A stretch of DNA of 23,935 nt from CAZEMR01 sp964513465 (lineage in GTDB: Bacteria; Bacteroidota; Ignavibacteria; Kapaibacteriales; UBA2268), in assembly GCA_964513465.1 (NCBI GenBank), contig CAZEMR010000047.1:1-23935 (forward strand), written 5' to 3'. A model generated the notes under the pieces. The model saw nothing but the letters and a program-made list of their open reading frames with translations. It had not been told where the DNA came from and did not search any database. Positions 9,409-17,479 of this stretch are shown here, in pieces. Each line of letters opens with the position of its first letter. Within the stretch, counting starts at the first letter, position 1. A program made the translations under genes and the position numbers.

Positions 9409-11045
9409 AAAACTACGAAAAATCCGAAGCATACTTCCGGCAGATGATCGATTCCCTGCCGATGGGCTACTGCCTTGTGGCAATCAATCACGACTCGCCC
9501 GGCGATTCCGAATTGATCGAATATAATCCCCGTATGGAAATATTTCTGAATAATCACAAAGATTCCCGGCGATTCTCTGAAGCCTTCCCCGGCGGCGATC
9601 GTTTGATCGAAATGATCCTCGACGAAAAAATGACCGATCGCCCCGTCCGCGAAATTGATGATTTCGAATCCGGCGAAGATAATTTTTTTAATATTAAAAT
9701 CCGGCAAAACCCGGATAATACTGCCCTGATTTTCGTTTCGCCAGTCGAAGGGACGCTTGCCGGCGGCGACGGCAATACCGAATATTGTAAGAAATACTGC
9801 GAGAAAATCTACGCCGAACGCGCTTTGCGGCGAAAGACCGGCGAGCTCGAGCTGCTGCTCAATAATATCAAAACCCAGATATGGTTCATGCGATCGACCG
9901 ATACCTGCGGCCAGGCGAATATGGCCTATGCGCGGTTTTTCAATCTCGATCCGGAATCGCTGGAAAACATAAAGCTGGCCGAATATATGGAGGAGAGCGA
10001 GGCTGCCCGTTGCATTCGCGCCAATGAATATATCTGGAAAAACAAAGTGGCGTATTCAAAAGAGGAAATCGTCACCAACGGTCGCGGCGAACGCCGCCAA
10101 CTTGTACTTAATAAAATCCCCAAGCTCGACTCCAAAGGCCAGGTGGAATATATCATCTGCTCGGCCGAGGACATTACCGAGCTGAAGCAGAAGCAGGAGG
10201 AGATGAAGCAGATCATCGTTGCGCTGAAGCTTAGCAATGACATCACCGAGCAGCGTTCGCGCGAGATACTTCAGCTCAACCGCAAACTGGAGCAATCCGA
10301 GGCGCAGCTTCGCGAGCTGAATGCTAACAAGGACAAATTCTTCTCGATTATTGCCCACGATTTAAAAAATCCGTTCCAGGGATTTCTCGGGCTTTCGAAA
10401 ATGATGCTCCGCGATATTGCCAACGACGCCCCGCGCGAGGAACTCGTCGAGCTGACGAATGCGATGCACACCTCGGCGCAGCATTTGTTCAAATTGCTCG
10501 AAAACCTGCTGCAGTGGTCGCGATTGCAACGCGGAGTGGTCGAATTCAATCCCGAGGATTATCCGCTGAAGGATGTGATTTTCTCGAATATAGATATATA
10601 TACTAATAATCTGAACGAGAAGGGCGTAGCGCTCGAAACCGCCGTAGCCGACGGAGTTTACGTCAATGTGGATATTAATATGGTCAATACGGTAATTCGC
10701 AACCTGCTGTCGAATGCGATAAAATTTACTCCATCGGGCGGACGAGTTAAAATATTTACAGAGGAATATAATACGGATTATATTCTGGTCGGCGTGCAGG
10801 ACAGCGGAGTCGGCATTGATAAGGAAAACCTATCGAAATTATTTATGATATCCGAGGGCTATACCACCGAAGGCACTCGCGGCGAGCAGGGCACCGGCCT
10901 GGGGCTGATACTCTGCCGCGAACTCATCGAGCGCCACCACGCGAGCATTTGGGCTGAAAGCGCTCGGGGCGAAGGCTCGACGTTTTATTTTACTTTGCCG
11001 CTGGCGCCGCTGGGCAACTATTCGCTCGGCAAAGAGATAGCCTGA
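9405..11045 (+). CDS. Soluble PAS-domain sensor histidine kinase
   Basis: 546 residues with no membrane segment, so a cytoplasmic kinase. A first PAS-like domain (about 8-115) is divergent; the second (about 147-262) ends in the usual SAEDITELK. A coiled coil (about 258-310) leads to HisKA with H318 in AHDLKNPFQG, then an ATPase domain with N box NLLSNAIKF (433-441), G1 DSGVGI (466-471) and G2 GTGLGL (496-501). All catalytic boxes are intact. A CxxxxC pair (C128, C132) precedes the second PAS and could be a redox or metal site, though this is speculative. There is no receiver domain and no response regulator in the window. The start codon overlaps the stop of the PD40/OmpA gene by four bases, implying co-translation and perhaps a joint role in envelope sensing. 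Its stop touches the stop of the convergent GH57 gene. Confidence 0.94.
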   Translation: MKNYEKSEAYFRQMIDSLPMGYCLVAINHDSPGDSELIEYNPRMEIFLNNHKDSRRFSEAFPGGDRLIEMILDEKMTDRPVREIDDFESGEDNFFNIKIRQNPDNTALIFVSPVEGTLAGGDGNTEYCKKYCEKIYAERALRRKTGELELLLNNIKTQIWFMRSTDTCGQANMAYARFFNLDPESLENIKLAEYMEESEAARCIRANEYIWKNKVAYSKEEIVTNGRGERRQLVLNKIPKLDSKGQVEYIICSAEDITELKQKQEEMKQIIVALKLSNDITEQRSREILQLNRKLEQSEAQLRELNANKDKFFSIIAHDLKNPFQGFLGLSKMMLRDIANDAPREELVELTNAMHTSAQHLFKLLENLLQWSRLQRGVVEFNPEDYPLKDVIFSNIDIYTNNLNEKGVALETAVADGVYVNVDINMVNTVIRNLLSNAIKFTPSGGRVKIFTEEYNTDYILVGVQDSGVGIDKENLSKLFMISEGYTTEGTRGEQGTGLGLILCRELIERHHASIWAESARGEGSTFYFTLPLAPLGNYSLGKEIA

Positions 11046-13127
11046 TCAGAACTCCAGATCGAGCGTACCCTGGCGCGGATAGAAAATCTCGGCGCGGGGC
11101 GATTGTGTGCGAATCGTAAGCTGCAGCAAGGGATGCCCCTCGCCTGCTTCGCTCTTCCATACCTCGCGGGGTATTGCCACCTGACAGCTTTCGCCGCTGG
11201 ATGCCTGAATCCCCGAGAAATTCAGCCGCTCGGATCCCTTCATTTCATATTTATTTTTACCGAATTTAATAATAAATTCAATCGGCGATTTGATGCGTAT
11301 TTCGGCAGTTTCGCCGGATTCCATGCCGCGCTCGAAGTCCAGCCGGAAATATAAATATCTATCATCTCCGCCGAATAATAATTTCGAAAGGAATCCACCT
11401 GCCTGGTGCATTTCAGACATCGCGGCCCGCGCATCGTAGACCCCGGCTCCGTCCCAGCCTTCGTCAGTTCCGATTTCAGGAGAAATCGCCGCAAAAGGCA
11501 TTTTCAGATCAGTTTCCGGCGCTTTTTTGCCGAGCGGCGTGGCCAGTTCGTCAGGCGAGTCCTCGTTCATCGCCTTGAATATATTCCCAAGATGCCAGCG
11601 GAAAAGCACATCGAAATCCGGCTTGTTCTCGGCCTGATGGCGGTCGCAATACCACCAGAACCAGTCGGAGCCCTCGGCGACCATCAGCTCGTCGAGCGCA
11701 TCGGCGTATTTATCCGGGCCGATTTCGTCCTTTTTATCCTCGAGCATTCGCCGGGTGCGAGCCAGCAACGACCATGCCATGCGGTTGGCCTCGTTGCCGA
11801 TCCATACGTCGAAGTTGGCGTCGATCCATGAACCCGCGCGGATATGACCGATCGGCGGGAACTGGCGGCAATGCTGCGGGGCGGCAGCCTCCGAGCAGGT
11901 CACGGTCAGGAATTCTTTTTTATTGGACAATCTTTTGTATAATTCGGTCAGGAACGGGATGCCGTTTTCCGGGTAGAATTCCCAGCAATTTTCGCCATCG
12001 AGAATAATCGGAACAACGGCGTGTTCGAGTGCGTTTTCGCCGTGTGCTTCGGTAATTTTTTTTCTTATATTATTTAAATGATGGCAAAAATCACCTGCTG
12101 CGTCTGCGGCACCCCAGTTGGAATACACAAATCCGATGCGGTCGGAAAGGAATCGATCGCGGAATAGCAGCGCAATTTTTTTATTATTTTTTTCGAATAA
12201 ATGCGGAAAATATTTAGCCGTTTCCGTGTATTTATCACCGAGGCTTTTCTCGAGCACCTCCTCGTCGGAAGCTGCCCAGCGAATGTCTTTGTCGGCCATA
12301 ATAGCGAGCACTTCGTCGGAGATCGACCCCTCCGAGGGCCACATCCCATCGGGGGTTGAGTGGAATTTCCTCTCGTAATAATCCATGGCTTCGCCTATCT
12401 GGCGGCGTGCGTCTTCGGGGAATCGGAAGGCCGGATCGGGCATACCGGCATCGGGCATTGCCTCTTGCGCTGAATCGGTATCGCAGAGCAAAGGCAGAAT
12501 CGGATGATACATCGGCGAACAGCTTATATCTATTTGCCCCAGCCGCTTAAGGTCGAGCATCTGCTGAATTATGCTGCCCAGAATATCGAGGTGGTAGTTC
12601 AGCACGATATGCTTTTCCGATTCCGTAAAATTGCGCTCCTTGCGGAAAAATCTTTGAATCAGATGGCGCTGGCGTGAATACTGCCCTATCCACGTAAGGT
12701 TATACCACACCTGAAGATCGAGCCAGTCGTTTTTAGAAAAATTCTGAATTGCCCAATCCCGGTCGCGCGAGCGCTCGAAAAGCTCGCGATAGCGTGGGTA
12801 TGGTATAATCATATTTTCAGTATTGCACAGAAAAAAAAGCCTTAGAATTTCTGATTTCTGATCGTCGGTCAGGTGATTCGCTGGAATACGCGACAGCCGC
12901 TGGATATTGTCGATCGCCATATTCGAAGAATATTCGTCGAGCTGGCGGGCGAGCGAAGGCACAAGATTGAAAGTCTGCTTGATTTCTGGAAATGTATGCA
13001 GGATTTCCGGCAGATCGAAATAGTCCTTTGCTCCATGGAGCCGCACCCAGGGCAGGATAAACTCATCGCGCTTTTTATAATAGGGCTGATGCTGATGCCA
13101 CAAAATAGCAATTCTCAGAGGCTGCAT
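11046..13127 (-). CDS. Glycoside hydrolase family 57 alpha-glucan enzyme
   Basis: 693 residues without a signal peptide, so cytoplasmic. GH57 enzymes are retaining alpha-glucan hydrolases or transferases. The five family motifs can be followed: HQHQPYY (11-17), a SPMYHPILPLL segment (204-214), GMWPSEGS (261-268) with probable nucleophile E266, ILDGENCWE (375-383) with probable acid/base D377, and LTVTCSE (407-413). This is the amylopullulanase-like branch (WPSEGS, DGEN) rather than the branching-enzyme or glucanotransferase branch. The last 130 residues form a CBM9/DOMON-like beta-sandwich (about 560-693), frequent in this branch. The likely role is turnover of stored glycogen or maltodextrin; exact specificity is not readable. 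CGGAAG sits just before the ATG and may be a weak ribosome site. It lies 72 bases after a beta-barrel gene on the same strand. Confidence 0.93.
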   Translation of the reverse strand: MQPLRIAILWHQHQPYYKKRDEFILPWVRLHGAKDYFDLPEILHTFPEIKQTFNLVPSLARQLDEYSSNMAIDNIQRLSRIPANHLTDDQKSEILRLFFLCNTENMIIPYPRYRELFERSRDRDWAIQNFSKNDWLDLQVWYNLTWIGQYSRQRHLIQRFFRKERNFTESEKHIVLNYHLDILGSIIQQMLDLKRLGQIDISCSPMYHPILPLLCDTDSAQEAMPDAGMPDPAFRFPEDARRQIGEAMDYYERKFHSTPDGMWPSEGSISDEVLAIMADKDIRWAASDEEVLEKSLGDKYTETAKYFPHLFEKNNKKIALLFRDRFLSDRIGFVYSNWGAADAAGDFCHHLNNIRKKITEAHGENALEHAVVPIILDGENCWEFYPENGIPFLTELYKRLSNKKEFLTVTCSEAAAPQHCRQFPPIGHIRAGSWIDANFDVWIGNEANRMAWSLLARTRRMLEDKKDEIGPDKYADALDELMVAEGSDWFWWYCDRHQAENKPDFDVLFRWHLGNIFKAMNEDSPDELATPLGKKAPETDLKMPFAAISPEIGTDEGWDGAGVYDARAAMSEMHQAGGFLSKLLFGGDDRYLYFRLDFERGMESGETAEIRIKSPIEFIIKFGKNKYEMKGSERLNFSGIQASSGESCQVAIPREVWKSEAGEGHPLLQLTIRTQSPRAEIFYPRQGTLDLEF

Positions 13128-13199
13128 AGCGCTTCCGATTTATTAATTTATTTTAATTCTAATTTCATGAGTGTAAAAGTACGAAAAAATTGCGCAAGC

Positions 13200-13712
13200 T
13201 CAAAAAGTATAATTGAAGGTCATCCCGAAAATGATATATGCAGCTCCGTAGAAGCTGACGCGGGCGGTGGGCTCAAGCGAAACCTCGCGGTATTCGATCT
13301 CGGCCGAGGCGCCTATCTCGAGCGCATAGTTATGTATTGGCGAATCGGGCGGCTCGATTGCCATGGGTCGGTCGCGCTTCGATGAGCGGGTCCGGTGGAA
13401 CGATGATGAGTATTTATCGCCTATGTATCCCGGCGCAAGCCATAGTTTGATGCCGCTGCGGAAACGGACGATCGCCTGCGCGAATACCTGCCACGAAACG
13501 CGCTCCCCGACGAGCAGATTTGTCTCGGCGCCCAGTCCCAGACTGTGATCCGCAGGGGTCAGAAAGTACTGATAGCGCAGTCCCGAAGCAAAAAGCGAGC
13601 CGTCATAGCGTCCCACCCCAACGAAAAGCCCAGCGCGGTTGTGGTCGGGCACAGGTTCGGAACGGGCAGCAGATACTATTATCACAAAAAATAATATGAA
13701 TGCAAATTTCAT
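13200..13712 (-). CDS. Small outer-membrane beta-barrel-like protein (second of tandem pair)
   Basis: 170 residues from the ATG at 13712. An earlier in-frame start at 13739 would put nine extra residues before the signal peptide and overlap the preceding gene, so the internal Met (MKFAFILFFVIIVSAARS) is chosen. It starts 10 bases after the upstream stop, without a Shine-Dalgarno sequence. The mature part alternates amphipathic strands (AGLFVGVGRYDG, LGLGAETNLLVG, IKLWLAPGYIG, NYALEIGASAEIEY) and ends in an aromatic residue (NYTF), typical of outer-membrane barrels. It is clearly paralogous to the gene just upstream: the strands GLFVG, SLGLGAE, LWLAPG and the final FGMTFNY align in order with that protein. 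No ligand or transport function can be assigned. Confidence 0.78.
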   Translation of the reverse strand: MKFAFILFFVIIVSAARSEPVPDHNRAGLFVGVGRYDGSLFASGLRYQYFLTPADHSLGLGAETNLLVGERVSWQVFAQAIVRFRSGIKLWLAPGYIGDKYSSSFHRTRSSKRDRPMAIEPPDSPIHNYALEIGASAEIEYREVSLEPTARVSFYGAAYIIFGMTFNYTF

Positions 13713-13722
13713 ATATATATAA

Positions 13723-14295
13723 TCACAAAGCCACGCCAAAAGTTACACCCCATACGATCGCCACCTGGCTTTTAAATATATCAGCCGATACGGTCGGGGC
13801 AATCGAATACTCGTCCACGTGAAAATCGTACCCCACGCCGACCCGCAGCAGGAAATTCGTCCATGCCTCGCTTGTGCCTTCGTCGCCGACCTGCGGGCGG
13901 TCCCGCCGGAAAAACTTATGGCCGGTGTCGTCGGTATGCACCTCATGCGGATGGGCATATATCGCCCCGGGTGCGACCCAGAACTTCAGGCCCGCCCAGG
14001 GATGCACAAAAACCGGCACCGCTGCGATATACTCCATATGGTCGGCCAGTACTACCTCTGCCATCAGCCCTATGCCGAGGCTGGGCGAGGTGCCATGCAG
14101 AAAGAATTCCCAGTCGACGCCGACAGCAAGATCGGTATATTCATACTCGAGATTGGACGCGGCGCCCACGAAAACTCCAAGATGGTGGTTATACGAATGC
14201 GTGTTATGTCCGTCGGGTTCGCCTGAGCCGTGCTGCGCAATCGCAGGTACCAGAGCAAGCAAAAGAGATGCAAAAACTGCAACGAATAGCTTCAT
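13723..14295 (-). CDS. Small outer-membrane beta-barrel-like protein, His-rich N-terminus (first of tandem pair)
   Basis: 190 residues with a signal peptide (MKLFVAVFASLLLALVPAIA). The mature N-terminus is rich in histidine (QHGSGEPDGHNTHSYNHHLG), with more His in a central loop (IYAHPHEVHTDDTGHKFF), which might bind metal; this is inference. Strand-like segments LGVFVGAA, LGIGLMAEVVLA, LKFWVAPGAIY, FLLRVGVGYDFHV and VAIVWGVTFGVAL suggest an eight-strand or similarly small barrel. It is paralogous to the next gene downstream and separated from it by 10 bases. The pair precedes the GH57 gene on the same strand; a functional link is unproved. No strong ribosome site or promoter is visible upstream, where a 396-bp repeat-bearing gap lies. 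Confidence 0.8.
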   Translation of the reverse strand: MKLFVAVFASLLLALVPAIAQHGSGEPDGHNTHSYNHHLGVFVGAASNLEYEYTDLAVGVDWEFFLHGTSPSLGIGLMAEVVLADHMEYIAAVPVFVHPWAGLKFWVAPGAIYAHPHEVHTDDTGHKFFRRDRPQVGDEGTSEAWTNFLLRVGVGYDFHVDEYSIAPTVSADIFKSQVAIVWGVTFGVAL

Positions 14296-14384
14296 AAATC
14301 ATTCCGGGATTGATCCATAAACTGATTTACATTAATATATGAATAAATCGGGAATTTTGACATTAGATTATAGCTATTTGAATA

Positions 14385-14475
14385 GATTGCTTCGTTGCTA
14401 TGCTCCTCGCAATAACGTGGCAAATGCTGTATTTGCAACCACATACGACGTCACTGCGAGCTTTGCGAAGCAGTC
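14385..14475. repeat. Diverged inverted repeat of the GATTGCTTCG...CGAAGCAGTC type
   Basis: The left arm (14385-14418, GATTGCTTCG then CTCGCAATAACGT) and the right arm (14448-14475, ACGTCACTGCGAGC then GCGAAGCAGTC) are imperfect reverse complements with gaps, enclosing about 29 bases. Sequences of the form ATTGCTTCG...CTCGCAATGACG are recurrent non-coding repeats in many Bacteroidota-related genomes. A third degenerate arm, GATTGCTTCACTTCGTGGCAATGACC, occurs at 14570-14595. Confidence 0.6.
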
Positions 14476-14616
14476 CCGCTTTTGGGATGTTTGCTATTGA
14501 ATATTAGCTATTGGACAGAGTTTTCATGATTTTTCTTGATAAAATCCAATAGCCAAAAACCTGTGGAGAGATTGCTTCACTTCGTGGCAATGACCGGGCA
14601 AATCTCCGGCTTTGGA

Positions 14617-14636
14617 CAACGGGCTAAAGCCCGTTG
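14617..14636. repeat. REP-like palindrome, GGGCTAAAGCCC core
   Basis: CAACGGGCT (14617-14625) and AGCCCGTTG (14628-14636) are perfect reverse complements around a two-base centre (AA). The same GGGCTnnAGCCC core recurs 51 bases away, which points to a family of dispersed palindromes rather than a single terminator. Confidence 0.7.
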
Positions 14637-14667
14637 TTGCAATAAGTTAACCGATCACAAGCCGCAA

Positions 14668-14687
14668 CAGAGGGCTTCAGCCCTCTG
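14668..14687. repeat. REP-like palindrome, GGGCTTCAGCCC core, just after the beta-helix gene
   Basis: CAGAGGGCT (14668-14676) and AGCCCTCTG (14679-14687) form a perfect nine-base stem with centre TC. It lies four bases beyond the stop codon of the minus-strand beta-helix gene and could stabilise or end its transcript, although no T-run follows. Confidence 0.7.
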
Positions 14688-14691
14688 CCGA

Positions 14692-17409
14692 TCATATCTT
14701 CACAAACTTCAGCGCCCTGCCGCCCATGCGGACGAAGTAGAAGCCCGGCGCCAGATGCGACACATCCACCCGCGGCCCCTCGGCGCTCATAATATTCACC
14801 CCCGCAAGCGTATATATATCAATGCTCTGCGACGGATCGGCAAGCCCCGATATTTCGATATAGTTCTCTGCGGGATTGGGATATATATATAATTCCTGAT
14901 TTTTATTATTCGCATAAAAATCTTCTCTGATTCCGGTAAAATTATCCGTAGTGAATGATTTCACCGCCGACCAGTCGCTGCGCATATCCTTGCCATAAAC
15001 CCTTACGCGCCAGTAATATGTCGTCGCGGGCGATAGTGCGTGCGCCCACATCCCGGCGCCCTTTATACCCTGCTCGTCGATAATCATTTCGGCGTCGGCC
15101 ATGGGCAGATCCCGTTTCGACGCTGCGCCGAAGAGGTCTTCGTCTGCGGCCACCTGCAGCCAGTATTCGGCGCCGGAATCGGAATCCTCCCATTCGAAAA
15201 ATACCGAGCGGTCGAATCCTGTGCCGCCACTATTCGGATTTTTATGAACAGGCACGGCCACCGTGTGGCATTTCTGATAGCCGACGTTCATGTCATCGGC
15301 GCAGACAATCAGGTCGCAATCGCCGTAGAATTCAGGGTCTTTATTCGTAGAGCGATTGTATTGATTTTGTTTAAAATATTCCCGCCATTTGTGCAGATCG
15401 TTGAATTCGGCCTGACCCTCAATCATCGCGAATGCGCCGCCCGAAGAATAATAATTGCAGCGCACAGTGAACAGGCTGTCTGGCTTAGCGCCCATATAAA
15501 CCGCGTAGCCGCCGCCCGAGGAATTGAACGCCGACCGGGCGAGCACCAGCGAATCCGTATTCCCCGTGATATAGAGCGCGGCCGTATTCTCCGATTTACC
15601 AGTCGTCATATCGATCGACATATCGTTGAATGTAATATTCCCGCAATCGTCGAGCCAGACCCCGCGTGTGGGCGACTGCACCGACGAATTATTCAGCACG
15701 GATGAAAGTATTGTATTATTATGGCAATTTTTCCAGTGGGTGCCATAATCCACTCCGGCCTTGATGCAGATATTATTTTCAACAAAGGAGATAGTGCCCA
15801 GGCAGTCGTGTATTGCCACCCCCGAAAAGGGCGGGCCGTCCGGATAGGCATAGCCGGTAAGTTCGGGGCGCTCCTCGGTGTTATAAATGCGATTGCCCAG
15901 CACGGCGGGCGAATGCGAATCCTGAATCTCTATTCGATTATCATAAATCGTGTTGTGCGTAACAAATGCCATTAAATTATGGCTCACTGTGATCGCAGCG
16001 TTCTGCTGGCCATAGAATGTGCAGTGCGAGACCCCGGCGATGCTGTCCGGATTGTGCGGATTGCCCCGAAAATGCACGCCATAAGAACCATAGCGGATAG
16101 TGGATTGGGAGATATTGCACGAATCGACTTTGCCCTCGACGTAAATGACGGATTGTTCGTAGCCCTTGCCTGCATTGAAGGCGCCGTTCATAATTGATTT
16201 GCTTAAAATAAAATGATGGCAATGCCCGCCGAAAAGCACGACATGCTCTGCGGTCAGCGGCACATAATTAAAGCCGGAAATCGAAAAATGATGCATATTA
16301 TTCAACCAGAGCGCGTATCCCTTCGCCGAATCGCCGATTATCACGGTCTCGGTGCTGTCCGACGAATATGCTGCAATCGACAGCGGATTGGCATTAGAGC
16401 TATTAGGGATTTCGTGTGAGAATTCGAGCGAACCCTCGTATTCGCCGGGCTTTACGAAGAAGGACATCCCGCCCGGAAACCCCAGCACCGTATCGCCGCC
16501 GGGATTATATGAATGAAATCCGATGCTGTATATATACGAAATCGCTTCTTTGACGGATTTGAATTGCGCAGCCAAATCCTTATTGTTCGAAACGCTGTAA
16601 TGCCCAAGCAATTTATCACCGAAGTATCCGCGGACGGTGTCGTTGGCGGCATTGTCGGCCTGGCCGTTGGCAAGGTGGTTCGCCACCAGCAGCACGCGGC
16701 CGGTGTGCTTATCCTTAGTTACCTTCACCTGGCGAAACTCCCCCGAACGTATGGGCTTATCGAAATAGAAAAAAGCCTGATTCCATTCCGCATATTTATC
16801 ATAAATCTGCTTATTCGTGGTGTCGAACGAGCGCAGCACAGCCGGCTGAATTTCGTTCTGGGCTATCCACCGCAAATATGCCGTCCGGCAGGGATGCAGC
16901 CCCACATTTTTAACAGTCACATACATTCCGTCCGCGGTGTTCGAATCAATCGGGCTGGGCGAATCAACCGTCAGCACCGACATATCGCAGGATTTGCCGT
17001 TGACATGCTGAACAAATATTCCGCCCGCAGTATGTTTGTGGCCGCCGCCGGTTACTGTATCCAGCCGCACGCGGATAGCATATTCATGATTGCGTTCCAT
17101 GTAATGCTCGGCAATCTGAATTGCGCCTGTTTTATAGGATTTAATATATTTCTCGGAGTTACCGATCGATATCCATTTCGAATCGGTGAACTTAGCATCG
17201 TAATTGTCAATATCGGTAATCACATAGCTCACATGCGCCGCGGTGATCGTCCAGTCCAGCCGATTGCGCAGCACAATGTTAATCTTCTGGCTGGCGTCGT
17301 TTTCGACCTTGATGGGAGTGACCTCCATGATTTCGACTTCGTTTTTTGCGTGGGATTCGATTGCGCAGACGCACAAAAAAATAATCAGAAAGGGGAGAAA
17401 TTTTTTCAT
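14692..17409 (-). CDS. Secreted parallel beta-helix / fibronectin-III protein with T9SS sorting domain
   Basis: 905 residues. A signal peptide (about 1-21, ending IESHA) precedes two beta-rich regions (25-145 and 145-260), the second resembling a CARDB-type module. Residues about 285-700 form a right-handed parallel beta-helix, seen as recurring short N/G-rich coils: HHFSISGFNY, HHFILSKSIMNGAF, CNISQSTIRYGSYGVHFRGN, SHCTFYGQQNAAITVSHN, FVTHNTIYDNRIEIQDSH and NITFNDMSID. A fibronectin type III domain (about 717-822, YWLQVAADEDLF, TTYYWRVRVYG, WSAVKSFTT) follows. The end is a T9SS type A sorting domain: YIYPNPAENYIEISG, IDIYTLAGVNI, LAPGFYFVRMGG, KFVKI. Such helices often bind or cleave polysaccharide, but no catalytic triad could be picked out, so adhesin and lyase remain open. 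It starts 70 bases after the ATP-grasp gene with its own promoter-like sequence. Confidence 0.88.
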   Translation of the reverse strand: MKKFLPFLIIFLCVCAIESHAKNEVEIMEVTPIKVENDASQKINIVLRNRLDWTITAAHVSYVITDIDNYDAKFTDSKWISIGNSEKYIKSYKTGAIQIAEHYMERNHEYAIRVRLDTVTGGGHKHTAGGIFVQHVNGKSCDMSVLTVDSPSPIDSNTADGMYVTVKNVGLHPCRTAYLRWIAQNEIQPAVLRSFDTTNKQIYDKYAEWNQAFFYFDKPIRSGEFRQVKVTKDKHTGRVLLVANHLANGQADNAANDTVRGYFGDKLLGHYSVSNNKDLAAQFKSVKEAISYIYSIGFHSYNPGGDTVLGFPGGMSFFVKPGEYEGSLEFSHEIPNSSNANPLSIAAYSSDSTETVIIGDSAKGYALWLNNMHHFSISGFNYVPLTAEHVVLFGGHCHHFILSKSIMNGAFNAGKGYEQSVIYVEGKVDSCNISQSTIRYGSYGVHFRGNPHNPDSIAGVSHCTFYGQQNAAITVSHNLMAFVTHNTIYDNRIEIQDSHSPAVLGNRIYNTEERPELTGYAYPDGPPFSGVAIHDCLGTISFVENNICIKAGVDYGTHWKNCHNNTILSSVLNNSSVQSPTRGVWLDDCGNITFNDMSIDMTTGKSENTAALYITGNTDSLVLARSAFNSSGGGYAVYMGAKPDSLFTVRCNYYSSGGAFAMIEGQAEFNDLHKWREYFKQNQYNRSTNKDPEFYGDCDLIVCADDMNVGYQKCHTVAVPVHKNPNSGGTGFDRSVFFEWEDSDSGAEYWLQVAADEDLFGAASKRDLPMADAEMIIDEQGIKGAGMWAHALSPATTYYWRVRVYGKDMRSDWSAVKSFTTDNFTGIREDFYANNKNQELYIYPNPAENYIEISGLADPSQSIDIYTLAGVNIMSAEGPRVDVSHLAPGFYFVRMGGRALKFVKI

Positions 17410-17446
17410 GGTGATTTCCGAAAGAAGTGGATAATTTAGGGACGGC

Positions 17447-17478
17447 TAAATCTAAGATATTTATCTGAATAATCAAAA
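17447..17478 (-). promoter_or_regulatory. Bacteroidota-type promoter for the beta-helix gene
   Basis: On the minus strand, TTTTG (17478-17474) is followed after exactly 19 bases by TAGATTTA (17454-17447), close to the TTTG-N19-TAnnTTTG consensus with only the last G replaced by A. This would start the transcript about 30 bases before the ATG at 17409. It sits in the 70-bp gap between the ATP-grasp and beta-helix genes and suggests the beta-helix gene can be transcribed apart from the operon upstream. Confidence 0.5.
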
Positions 17479-17479
17479 T

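Larger units (their letters stand above)
14296..14691. other. 396-bp gene-free region with several repeat elements
   Basis: No open frame here has coding character. The stretch separates two minus-strand genes. It carries a pair of diverged inverted arms (14385-14475), an inverted repeat GCTATTGGA/TCCAATAGC (14507-14515 and 14545-14553), a third diverged arm (14569-14596) and two short perfect palindromes (14617-14636 and 14668-14687). The about 90 bases nearest 14295 are AT-rich and probably hold the promoter of the beta-barrel pair, but no clear consensus was found. Confidence 0.6.

Noticed and set aside
13190..13197. TTGCGCAA palindrome between the barrel and GH57 genes as a terminator
   Set aside because: It has no loop and its arms are only four bases, so it is unlikely to end transcription.
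13713..13739. Earlier start for the second small barrel protein
   Set aside because: It would put nine residues before a standard signal peptide and overlap the preceding gene; the ATG at 13712 fits better.
14296..14691. CRISPR array
   Set aside because: The repeats are inverted, diverged and irregularly spaced, with no direct repeat-spacer order.
16513..17439. 308-residue plus-strand open frame opposite the beta-helix gene
   Set aside because: It is a frame shadow of a gene with a signal peptide, beta-helix and sorting domain; it has no recognisable domain or ribosome site.
17410..17479. Hidden precursor-peptide gene between the ATP-grasp and beta-helix genes
   Set aside because: The gap is only 70 bases and is accounted for by a promoter-like sequence; no short open frame with a start and ribosome site was found.
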